Source: a virus
DNA length: 62,575 nt
Strand: one strand, 5' to 3'
IMG/VR virus record: IMGVR_UViG_3300006751_000011
Location: 1 to 62,575 of that record
A program made the translations under genes and the position numbers. Position 1 is the first letter of the stretch. Each line of letters opens with the position of its first letter. Under the pieces are notes generated by a model, which saw only the letters and a program-made list of their open reading frames with translations, did not search any database and was not told the origin of the DNA. Positions 14,656 to 21,817 of the stretch are shown here, one piece after another.

Positions 14656-15194
14656 AAGCCTTTTACCCAAAAACATCAAATGGCGCCAATAGTGATAGAA
14701 AATATTTTGTATCTGGATCCGCTTTTATAAAGGTTGACGATTTTGCTGAGAGAGGTCAGAGCGAGGCTCGTATCTTATCCTCTTTATCTCACCCTCTCGT
14801 GCAGAAATATATTGATTCTTATATTTCTGACGATAATAAGCATATATTAATCACCGAATATTTTGAAGGAGATACTTTAGAAAATCTTCTCTCTCAAGAG
14901 TCTTTGTCCCATATCCAGAGAATAACGATAGAAAGTCAATTGTTTCTAATTCTATCGTACCTTATCCAGCGCCGCGTTCATCACGGCGATATAAATGTTA
15001 GTAATATTCTGTTTAATGGTGAACGAATACTTTTGATAGACTTTGAGATGTCACGGTACGACGATGGGATGAAGGATTTATTAGGACCATTAACCGAAAC
15101 AAATCATTGTGGCATATTTAACGTTATTAACATCATTAGAGGACGAGACAAGCCCAAGCCTGAGCCGCCTGAAGAAGTCGCCGAGGAACTATAG
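14637..15194 (+). CDS. Small kinase-fold protein (LPS-kinase or aminoglycoside-kinase-like)
   Basis: This 185-residue protein has the key residues of the protein-kinase-like fold: AFIKVDD with Lys32, QSEARIL with Glu43, HHGDINVSNIL with catalytic Asp118 and Asn123, and LLIDFE with Asp135 in the place of DFG. It is shorter than usual for the family and lacks most of the C-lobe, which is seen in bacterial Kdo/heptose kinases and RIO-like proteins. It probably phosphorylates a sugar in this pathway; a protein substrate is also possible. The start at 14637 has GGGGAGA upstream; an ATG at 14652 is the alternative. Confidence 0.8.
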   Translation: MDLQEMKAFYPKTSNGANSDRKYFVSGSAFIKVDDFAERGQSEARILSSLSHPLVQKYIDSYISDDNKHILITEYFEGDTLENLLSQESLSHIQRITIESQLFLILSYLIQRRVHHGDINVSNILFNGERILLIDFEMSRYDDGMKDLLGPLTETNHCGIFNVINIIRGRDKPKPEPPEEVAEEL

Positions 15195-15832
15195 TGTACG
15201 ACCAAACATTAGAATATTTTAGGAATAGGATTCTTAAAGATAACGAGAAGCTCTTAAGCGAGTATAATAAGACATATGACTACCTAAGCCTGATTCACCC
15301 AATTTACAATCGTAATTGGAGAGTAAAATTTTTAGATAATCATCGGTTTATGAATTGGATTTTATATTCGTATCTAATGGATATAAAAGAAAATCGTGCT
15401 GAACATTTGTTGCCCAACAACATCCTTTCTGGTGATATCACAGTTATGGATATTGGGTGTTACGATTCTTTTCTTGTTGCAGCATTAAATAAAAATGGAA
15501 TTGATGCTTATGGATATGACGATAACGATTGGGCTGATATGTTCGGCGTCTTGGGAACAACACATAAGACTAATTTTAGTCCGAACTGGAATCGTAGAGA
15601 AAAAAACATTGACGTTGCCATAGTGTTGAATTATGCTCATATGTTTAAACCAGATGACTTATTGTCCTATGTCGAAGAGAAGTGCGGAAATATGCCGTCA
15701 GCAATATTTTTTGATTTTGATGCAAGTGTTCAACATGTACATCATCATTTGTATGAGGCGTCGCGAGCAAATTACAAGACACTGACATTCCCTGCCTCCT
15801 CGGAGAGAGAATTATATATATGGCACGCATAA
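15194..15832 (+). CDS. SAM-dependent methyltransferase-like protein
   Basis: This is a 212-residue protein with VMDIGCYDSFLVAAL (motif I) and a following YGYDDND segment with an acidic residue. The rest (VLNYAHMFKPDDLLSYVEEK) fits the second half of a class I methyltransferase. The start is GTG at 15194, sharing bases with the upstream TAG. It overlaps the next gene by 13 bases. Its substrate is unknown, and motif I is less regular than in the other methyltransferase of the cluster. Confidence 0.65.
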   Translation: MYDQTLEYFRNRILKDNEKLLSEYNKTYDYLSLIHPIYNRNWRVKFLDNHRFMNWILYSYLMDIKENRAEHLLPNNILSGDITVMDIGCYDSFLVAALNKNGIDAYGYDDNDWADMFGVLGTTHKTNFSPNWNRREKNIDVAIVLNYAHMFKPDDLLSYVEEKCGNMPSAIFFDFDASVQHVHHHLYEASRANYKTLTFPASSERELYIWHA

Positions 15833-16497
15833 TAAGGATAGATGATTTCCCACACGGCGATCTGGCGATGTTTTCTCGCGGAGATTATATGTATTATCGC
15901 CAAAAAGTCGCCGCTGGCTTAGAAGTGTTTGAGAAAAACGATATACCCTACATACTCGGCGCCAGCGCTCTACTTTTTCAGCCTGGAGATGTTGAGTTTT
16001 TGAACTCCACTATTAAGAAGGGCAAAGTTGTTCTCCACGGTTTTAATCACGGTTGGAATTTACCGTGGGATAAAATAACGTCTTTCTGGAGAGGTGGTGG
16101 TGAATTTTTCAACCTCTCAACTGAGGATATCTCTGAGAGGTATCAACGTTCTGTTGAGATTTTAAAAAATGTCAAATCTTTTTCCGAAGAGGATTTTATT
16201 GCACCATTTAATTGTTATACACAAGAACTGTTAGATTTTCTCAAAGACACACCAGTAAAAAGAATTCACACTTCAGATGAATTTTGGGAATCGTATGGTT
16301 TGGATAAAATGGAATATCACTCTATGACTCCAGTGGTTTCTAAATTTAAAGTCACTTATGATGATGCCCATAAGGTTGTAAACCATCTTGATGATCCATC
16401 GCAAATAACTTTACATTGGTGTTATGACGCGCAAAGACCGAATTGGCTTTCGGATTATCAAACGTTATGCACAGAGATAGAGAAGAGAAATGTATAA
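15820..16497 (+). CDS. Polysaccharide deacetylase-like (NodB/CE4 family) protein
   Basis: This is a 225-residue protein that opens with IIRIDDFPHG (Asp8, Asp9) and has LHGFNHGW with His73 and His77, giving the Asp plus HxxxH metal site of CE4 deacetylases. Such enzymes remove acetyl groups from N-acetyl sugars. The later FIAPFNCYTQELLDFL resembles the family motif with Pro-x-Gly replaced by PFN. It is somewhat short. It overlaps both neighbours. Confidence 0.75.
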   Translation: MARIIRIDDFPHGDLAMFSRGDYMYYRQKVAAGLEVFEKNDIPYILGASALLFQPGDVEFLNSTIKKGKVVLHGFNHGWNLPWDKITSFWRGGGEFFNLSTEDISERYQRSVEILKNVKSFSEEDFIAPFNCYTQELLDFLKDTPVKRIHTSDEFWESYGLDKMEYHSMTPVVSKFKVTYDDAHKVVNHLDDPSQITLHWCYDAQRPNWLSDYQTLCTEIEKRNV

Positions 16498-17224
16498 AAT
16501 AATGATTCCCTATAGAGATCGCGATTCTCATCTAAAGACATTTGTTAAGAATGCGATACCTTTCTTTGAAGAGTCTGGCAGGGACTATAAAATAATCATA
16601 ATTGAGCAACCTGATGGTAAGCCATTTAATCTTGGTAAATTAACCAACGTTGGGTTTGATATTTTTAAAAAAGAGTATGGTGGGTATAAACCAGAAGACT
16701 CATTTATATTTCAACCTGTTGATTGTATTCCTTATGATGCTCACTATGACGCGCCGCGAGGCGGCATTGCGAAACTAACTAGTCACTATAGTACGCCAAG
16801 ACAGTCCGACGAAATAACTGTTGATTTTAGTCGCGCGACGTGGACACCGCGTAGATCTCAGGTGCCGCAAGGCGAACCTCGCGTACACGGAGTTCCGTTT
16901 CATTATAAAGCTTTCTCTATCGATCCGGCTGCTTATGAGAAGGTGAACGGCTTTAATAATGATTGCTGGGGTTGGGGAGGCGAAGATGATGAATTTTTTG
17001 TGCGCCTTTCCTTGTTTGGGATTAAGAACGTGCATCGTCTTTGCCTGTACGACATGCTAGATCACGAACTAGCGTCTTTAGAACACCACCAACATAATAT
17101 CCTCAAGGCTCATATTATGGCATCTCAAGAAGACGCCTACAAAAGCGGTCTAAGTAACTTGGAATATAAAGTTATTGAAAAGACTGAAAGGCTTGGAATT
17201 GAGACATATGTTTGTGAGATTTAA
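16490..17224 (+). CDS. GT7 family (beta-1,4-galactosyltransferase-like) glycosyltransferase
   Basis: This 244-residue protein has the full set of motifs of animal-type beta-1,4-galactosyltransferases: IPYRDRDSHLKTFV at the start, FNLGKLTNVGF, FQPVDCIP in place of the usual DVD metal site, AFSIDPAAYEKVNGFNNDCW and GWGGEDDEF near residue 161. The last motif forms the acceptor and catalytic site in that family. GT7 members also occur in bacteria and viruses. No transmembrane anchor is present, so it is a soluble cytoplasmic form. It joins the next gene with a 1-base overlap. Confidence 0.9.
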   Translation: MYKIMIPYRDRDSHLKTFVKNAIPFFEESGRDYKIIIIEQPDGKPFNLGKLTNVGFDIFKKEYGGYKPEDSFIFQPVDCIPYDAHYDAPRGGIAKLTSHYSTPRQSDEITVDFSRATWTPRRSQVPQGEPRVHGVPFHYKAFSIDPAAYEKVNGFNNDCWGWGGEDDEFFVRLSLFGIKNVHRLCLYDMLDHELASLEHHQHNILKAHIMASQEDAYKSGLSNLEYKVIEKTERLGIETYVCEI

Positions 17225-18096
17225 TGGACACCAAAGACAAAAATAAACTGCTCTTTGCGGAACAACTAAAATTAATAGAAATAGAGATTTTTTCCTATTG
17301 CAATAGAAAATGCTGGTTTTGTCCTAATTCTTTTATTGATCGTCTTTCTCAAAATCATATAATGGACGAGAAAGTTTATCTCGATCTCTTGAATCAACTA
17401 AAAGAAATTGACTTTTCTGGAGAATTGACGTACAGTAGATACAATGAACCAACATCCAACCGGGAATTGTTTTTAAAGAGAGTGAATCAAGCACGTCAAA
17501 TACTCCCAAAAGCAATACTGAGAACAAACACGAATGGTGACTACATCACCAGAGAATATGTGGAAGAGTTGTGTGACGTTGGTTTTAATCAACTTTGGAT
17601 TCAGCAGTACCTCGGTAATAATGAAAGATATGACCACGAAAAGATGCGCCAGCGCTCCGAGGCTAAGATAAAGAAGCTTGGATTATCATCACAAGTTTTG
17701 ACAGATATTCCAGGCTATAAATTAGAATATGATATATCATACAATGGTATGACTATACATATAAGATCTAGGAATTTTGAGATAGACGGCTCCAGCAGAG
17801 GCGATTCTATAGAACTGGCATCGGAATATACTAGAACACAAAGATGTTTACAAGTTAGTCAAAATATGTACATTGATTACAACGGAGCGGTTATGGTGTG
17901 CTGCGCGTTGAGATCAGATGTACCAGGGCAGGAATCTGGAGTGATGGGGCACATTGGGGAGGACAAACTGTGGAATATATATGCTAGTGAAAAATATGAA
18001 CCCTGGAGAAAACATCACAGCGGTGATGGACCCAAGGAAGGGTTTTGTAAATCCTGTAAGGACAGTGTAAAGATTGAACCAGAGGTATCAGAGTGA
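17224..18096 (+). CDS. Radical SAM/SPASM enzyme
   Basis: This 290-residue protein has YCNRKCWFCPN, the CxxxCxxC iron-sulfur motif of radical SAM enzymes (Cys26, Cys30, Cys33). About residues 205-280 contain further Cys in the pattern of a SPASM domain (RCLQVSQNMYIDYNGAVMVC and then FCKSCK), which binds extra clusters. SPASM enzymes modify peptides or sugars. Since it lies inside a glycan cluster, a sugar modification such as epimerisation or deoxygenation is inferred. It overlaps the next gene by 4 bases. Confidence 0.87.
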   Translation: MDTKDKNKLLFAEQLKLIEIEIFSYCNRKCWFCPNSFIDRLSQNHIMDEKVYLDLLNQLKEIDFSGELTYSRYNEPTSNRELFLKRVNQARQILPKAILRTNTNGDYITREYVEELCDVGFNQLWIQQYLGNNERYDHEKMRQRSEAKIKKLGLSSQVLTDIPGYKLEYDISYNGMTIHIRSRNFEIDGSSRGDSIELASEYTRTQRCLQVSQNMYIDYNGAVMVCCALRSDVPGQESGVMGHIGEDKLWNIYASEKYEPWRKHHSGDGPKEGFCKSCKDSVKIEPEVSE

Positions 18097-18932
18097 AAAT
18101 TTTAATTATTCAAGAGAACGGTAGGCACGAGGCAAACAAACATTTTAGAGAATGCTTTTGTATGCAGAGATCTCTACAAGCACTGGGTCACCAAGCAGAT
18201 GTGTGGGGGTTTGGTCATGACAACTTTTCACAAACTCCGGATTGGGACGCATATGATCTCATCTTAAACTTTGAAAACTATGATACGACGGGCTGGTCAC
18301 CGAATCTATCACATACACAGAGCCCGAAGAAATTCTTATGGAGCATTGATGCACACTGTGTTGGGCTCCAACCATTCCTGAATACTTATCACAACGGTAA
18401 TTATGATTTGATATTACAATCAACTGAGGATTTTGTTGAGGAGAACAGCGTATGGTTTCCAAACTGCTATGACCACACTCTGATTAAACCCTCGGCGCCC
18501 AAGAGCACATTCTTGGGCTTTTGTGGTTCTATGCTAAACAGAAAACCGCTCCTTGATTACTTGTCCAACAATTATGATCTGAGACAGGACATATGGAAGC
18601 TTGGAGATGAGATGGTGAGAACAGTTTCATCATATAAGATTCATTTCAATATTAATCTCGCGAATGATATTAATTACCGAAGCTTTGAAACAATTGGCTG
18701 TGAGACACTGTTGTTGACTAACTATAATCCTCAATATGAGAAGCTAGGGTTTATCCACGGAGAAAACTGTCTTATGTACACAGACCAGCAATCTTTATTT
18801 CGTAGTATTGAAGCTTGCCAGATTGATCCGGACTTGGTTACATCAATCTCACGAAATGGTTATATTCTGTCAAAACAGCACACCTACGACGAACGCGCCA
18901 AAAAACTTTTATCCATTTATCAGGAGTGTTAA
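18093..18932 (+). CDS. CgeB-like glycosyltransferase
   Basis: This is a 279-residue protein whose N-terminal half starts with MKILIIQENGRHEANKHF and whose C-terminal half contains NYRSFETIGCETLLLTNYNP, the donor-site signature of the CgeB/YkvP-type transferases (family GT1-like, DUF3880 and Glyco_trans_1_2). In this family an Asn-x-Arg-x-Phe-Glu segment marks the sugar-nucleotide site. It ends 1 base before the epimerase start. Confidence 0.75.
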   Translation: MKILIIQENGRHEANKHFRECFCMQRSLQALGHQADVWGFGHDNFSQTPDWDAYDLILNFENYDTTGWSPNLSHTQSPKKFLWSIDAHCVGLQPFLNTYHNGNYDLILQSTEDFVEENSVWFPNCYDHTLIKPSAPKSTFLGFCGSMLNRKPLLDYLSNNYDLRQDIWKLGDEMVRTVSSYKIHFNINLANDINYRSFETIGCETLLLTNYNPQYEKLGFIHGENCLMYTDQQSLFRSIEACQIDPDLVTSISRNGYILSKQHTYDERAKKLLSIYQEC

Positions 18933-18933
18933 G

Positions 18934-19839
18934 ATGAAGCGAGCGATTGTTACCGGAGGTGCGGGGTTCATTGGAAGTCATATAGTTGACAGGCTGTTGG
19001 ATACGGGAGTTGAAGTCGTGGTAATCGATAATGAATCGTCTGATTGTCACGAGGCTTTTTATTGGAACGACCGTGCTGAAAATCATAAGTTAGACATTTG
19101 TGATTACGCTAGTGTCTCTCCACTTTTTGAGGGCGCCGATGCAGTCTTTCACCTTGCAGCCGAAGCTAGAATTCAGCCTGCGATAAAAAATCCTCTTCTT
19201 GCGGTAAGGGTAAACGTCCTAGGGACTTGTAATGTCCTTCAGGCGGCTTATACTTGGGGTGTGAAGCGACTCATTTACTCCTCCACTAGTTCAGCCTACG
19301 GTCGCAAAAACCCCCCACCTCAGCGCGAGGATATGGCGAAGGATTGCCTCAATCCATATTCTGTTTCAAAGACTTGCGGAGAAGAGTTGTGCAAAATGTA
19401 CAACAATCTATACGGGCTTGAAACAGTTAGTTTTCGTTATTTTAATGTTTATGGCGAACGTCAGCCGACCAAGGGACAATATGCTCCGGTCATTGGTTTA
19501 TTTGCCAAGCAAAAAGATCAGGGGAATCCTTGCACAATCGTTGGGGATGGTCTTCAGCGCAGAGACTACACTCACGTTTCAGATGTCGTCCGAGCAAATA
19601 TATTAGCTGCGACAACAGAGGACCAGTCAGCGTTGGGGGAACTGTTTAATATTGGGACAGGAAAAAACTATAATATTTTTGATTTAGTTGATATGATAGA
19701 TAATCAACACACGTTCATCCCATCCCGCCCAGGGGAGTCTAGAGAGACGTTAGCTGATATTACAAAGGTGACATCAGTCCTTGGCTGGCAACCCGAAGTA
19801 ACTTTACAAGAATGGATAAAAAAGTCAAGAAACATTTAA
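18934..19839 (+). CDS. NAD-dependent nucleotide-sugar epimerase (UDP-glucose 4-epimerase-like)
   Basis: This is a 301-residue extended SDR enzyme. The start at 18934 is set by AGGAG at 18922-18926; an earlier in-frame start would overlap the upstream gene by 125 bases. The NAD motif VTGGAGFIGSH, the YSVSKTCGEE catalytic Tyr-xxx-Lys and RYFNVYGERQ are all present. It likely interconverts UDP-glucose and UDP-galactose or a related pair, which would supply donor sugar for the GT7 enzyme of the cluster. The exact sugar cannot be told from sequence. It ends the cluster. Confidence 0.9.
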   Translation: MKRAIVTGGAGFIGSHIVDRLLDTGVEVVVIDNESSDCHEAFYWNDRAENHKLDICDYASVSPLFEGADAVFHLAAEARIQPAIKNPLLAVRVNVLGTCNVLQAAYTWGVKRLIYSSTSSAYGRKNPPPQREDMAKDCLNPYSVSKTCGEELCKMYNNLYGLETVSFRYFNVYGERQPTKGQYAPVIGLFAKQKDQGNPCTIVGDGLQRRDYTHVSDVVRANILAATTEDQSALGELFNIGTGKNYNIFDLVDMIDNQHTFIPSRPGESRETLADITKVTSVLGWQPEVTLQEWIKKSRNI

Positions 19840-19888
19840 ATTTTTTTGCAAAAATGATTACAATATAAGATAAGAAAGGAGAATAAGA

Positions 19889-20083
19889 ATGAAATTATCA
19901 GATCAGGCATTGACTGCCATAATGACAGCTCTACAAAAGTGTATTTTGGAACAGACCGATATTGTTCCGATCCTTAAAGGTTTTGAATTTGATAAAACTT
20001 CAAAACGATGGGGTGGTAACGGTGAGCTTGTTGTTAATAACACTCCGACATTTTCACCAAATGTTGCGTCGGATGACAATTAG
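19889..20083 (+). CDS. Small conserved-looking phage protein
   Basis: This is a 64-residue protein with a strong ribosome binding site (AAAGGAG) after the glycan cluster. The pattern KLSDQALTAIMTALQKCILEQ then VPILKGF is one I associate with short marine T4-like phage proteins near the sigma-factor genes. The function is unknown. It begins the next run of tightly overlapping genes. Confidence 0.6.
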   Translation: MKLSDQALTAIMTALQKCILEQTDIVPILKGFEFDKTSKRWGGNGELVVNNTPTFSPNVASDDN

Positions 20084-20346
20084 TGCCGAAGTATGTCTAT
20101 GAATGTTCTTCCTGCAAAGAAACAATTGAGATCCGCCATTCAATAAAAGAAAGAATGGAAGACTGCTCTCTTTGCGAAGAATCTAAGACATTGACTCGGA
20201 TCCCGTCCGTGCCGCTAATAGTTAAAAGCAAACCTATGAATAATGGCGCGAAAGCTGGCGAAGTCGTTAAAGACTTCATAGAAGATGCGAGAAGAGAAAT
20301 CTCTTCAGAGAAAAGAGATTTACAGAAGAGGGAATACGAAGGATGA
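20083..20346 (+). CDS. FmdB-type zinc-ribbon protein
   Basis: This is an 87-residue protein. Cys8, Cys11, Cys28 and Cys31 form two CxxC knuckles in the order and spacing of the FmdB regulatory zinc-ribbon family, beginning with PKYVYECSSC. The C-terminal part is a charged helix. The start is GTG at 20083, sharing bases with the upstream TAG. The role is unknown; such ribbons often bind RNA polymerase or nucleic acid. Confidence 0.75.
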   Translation: MPKYVYECSSCKETIEIRHSIKERMEDCSLCEESKTLTRIPSVPLIVKSKPMNNGAKAGEVVKDFIEDARREISSEKRDLQKREYEG

Positions 20347-20525
20347 CATTAACAGAGTGGTATTTAGGGGTGAGTGTGTTTGCTAATTGTGCGCTGGGGT
20401 ATAAGATATATACAACTCGTAAAACTATCAAGGAAGTGATCACGTTAACATCTGAATTAGAAAACTTGTCGGAAGCCACATCAATAGATATAAAAAAGCT
20501 AAAAACTACGGCTGGTGAAAAATGA
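20343..20525 (+). CDS. Small protein with one N-terminal membrane segment
   Basis: This 60-residue protein has a hydrophobic stretch at residues about 5-22 (EWYLGVSVFANCALGYKIY) and a short charged helix after it. It overlaps both neighbours by 4 bases (ATGA). No function is known. It could form a pair with the next membrane protein. Confidence 0.5.
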   Translation: MTLTEWYLGVSVFANCALGYKIYTTRKTIKEVITLTSELENLSEATSIDIKKLKTTAGEK

Positions 20526-20857
20526 TGGAAGTATTTTTTGGTTTATTGTTGCTCGCGAGCCTCGCTGTCAATACAATATTAATTTGGTATATTAAGAGGG
20601 TCGTAGCAAGATCGTCGGTCGTCTATGACGCCACAAACGATATACTTGGGGCTCTGGGGGATTTTACAGAGCACCTTGATTCCATAGATGAACTTAGAGC
20701 ATTCTACGGAGATCCAGATTTTAAGAGCATTTTAGAACACTCTAAAGCCATTACAGAAGACGTTGCGAATTACCGTGATGGATTCATTTTTGAAATAAAA
20801 GGGGGAACGCTTGAGCACATCTACGGCACAAAAGAAAACGCGACGGAAGAAGAATAA
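20522..20857 (+). CDS. Membrane-anchored small protein
   Basis: This 111-residue protein has an N-terminal membrane helix (FFGLLLLASLAVNTILIWYI) followed by a positively charged boundary (KRVVARS), so the rest should face the cytoplasm. The soluble part is acidic and helical. Its last 47 bases overlap the sigma-factor gene. The function is unknown; a holin-like or envelope role is possible but not shown. Confidence 0.6.
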   Translation: MMEVFFGLLLLASLAVNTILIWYIKRVVARSSVVYDATNDILGALGDFTEHLDSIDELRAFYGDPDFKSILEHSKAITEDVANYRDGFIFEIKGGTLEHIYGTKENATEEE

Positions 20858-21521
20858 GTATTATTACTTCACCCAGGTCCACGAAGACGCGATTGTTAAA
20901 TATGCCCTGACTACAAACCGAGCAGAAAGAGAAGTTCTATACGGTGAATTTATTGGACCCGTGTTTAATGAGATGGTTGACAAGATCGTCTATACTTATA
21001 AATTCACAAATTTGCCAAACATTGATTTTCTTAAGGAAGAATGTAAGACTTGGCTAACAACGATTTTAGATAAGTATGATCCAAATAAGGGATCAAAAGC
21101 TTTTTCATATTTCAGCGTGATTACAAAGAACTGGTTTATCCACAAGGTTAAGAAGCACGCGACCAAGCTCCGCCGCGAAATCGCTTATGATTCTGTCGTC
21201 AAAGAGATTGAACAACAGGGGATGTCAACAGATGATTCATACGCCAAGACTCGCGAAGACGCAGAGTTCTGGCATTTTCTGTGGAAAGAAATTGATAGTT
21301 GGGATACCGGGACTCTAAAGCCAAATGAGGAAAAGGTTTTGAACGCGGTAAAAGAATTGCTATCAAGTTGCGATGAGATAGAAATTTTTAATAAAAAAGC
21401 TATTTACTTATATCTTAGGGAATTGACTGGTTTAAATACAAAGCAGGTCGTCAACAACCTGAACAAACTGAGATTAAAATATAGGCAGTTTAAAACAAAA
21501 TGGAACGAAGGCGAGATATAA
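20811..21521 (+). CDS. Late sigma factor, T4 gp55-like
   Basis: This 236-residue protein carries a sigma-70 region 2-like core: EECKTWLTTILDKYDPNKGS followed by KAFSYFSVITKNWFIHKVKK, in which an aromatic and basic helix would melt the -10 DNA. This matches the style of T4 gp55 proteins of marine phages. It would redirect host RNA polymerase to phage late promoters, and the large virion block lies right after it. The start is TTG at 20811 after GGGGG, overlapping the membrane-protein gene by 47 bases. There is no region 4 of the standard kind. Confidence 0.75.
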   Translation: MSTSTAQKKTRRKKNKYYYFTQVHEDAIVKYALTTNRAEREVLYGEFIGPVFNEMVDKIVYTYKFTNLPNIDFLKEECKTWLTTILDKYDPNKGSKAFSYFSVITKNWFIHKVKKHATKLRREIAYDSVVKEIEQQGMSTDDSYAKTREDAEFWHFLWKEIDSWDTGTLKPNEEKVLNAVKELLSSCDEIEIFNKKAIYLYLRELTGLNTKQVVNNLNKLRLKYRQFKTKWNEGEI

Positions 21522-21817
21522 AAGATTTAGATTCACACCTGGAAGAAGCAATAAAGAATATCCGCGATGACAGAGCAGTCACTTCTGCCCTGCTCGCGGA
21601 TATTATGGTTTTCCTCAAGAAGAATGAACAAAATCATAAAGAGGTCGGCGCAACAGCTGCGAAGTATGTTGAAACACTTCAGAGATCTAACGAGCAACTT
21701 GTTAAAGTCGCCGCTCTGATCCAGAAAAAAGAAACAGCCCGCCGCGAAGGATTGACGGAGAACGATCGCCAGGATATTTTTGATATTATTGGCTCGGAGG
21801 TCACAACTGATGGCTGA
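21500..21817 (+). CDS. Helical protein of unknown function
   Basis: This 105-residue protein is nearly all helix with heptad-like spacing (AAKYVETLQRSNEQLVKVAA), so a coiled coil is likely. It overlaps the sigma gene by 22 bases and the tail lysin gene by 8. It may be a small structural or packaging protein; nothing decides this. Confidence 0.55.
   Translation: MERRRDIKDLDSHLEEAIKNIRDDRAVTSALLADIMVFLKKNEQNHKEVGATAAKYVETLQRSNEQLVKVAALIQKKETARREGLTENDRQDIFDIIGSEVTTDG

Noticed and set aside
18808-18933. N-terminal extension of the epimerase
   Set aside because: It would overlap 125 bases of the upstream glycosyltransferase gene and precedes the NAD-binding motif that normally begins right after the start. 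AGGAG favours 18934.
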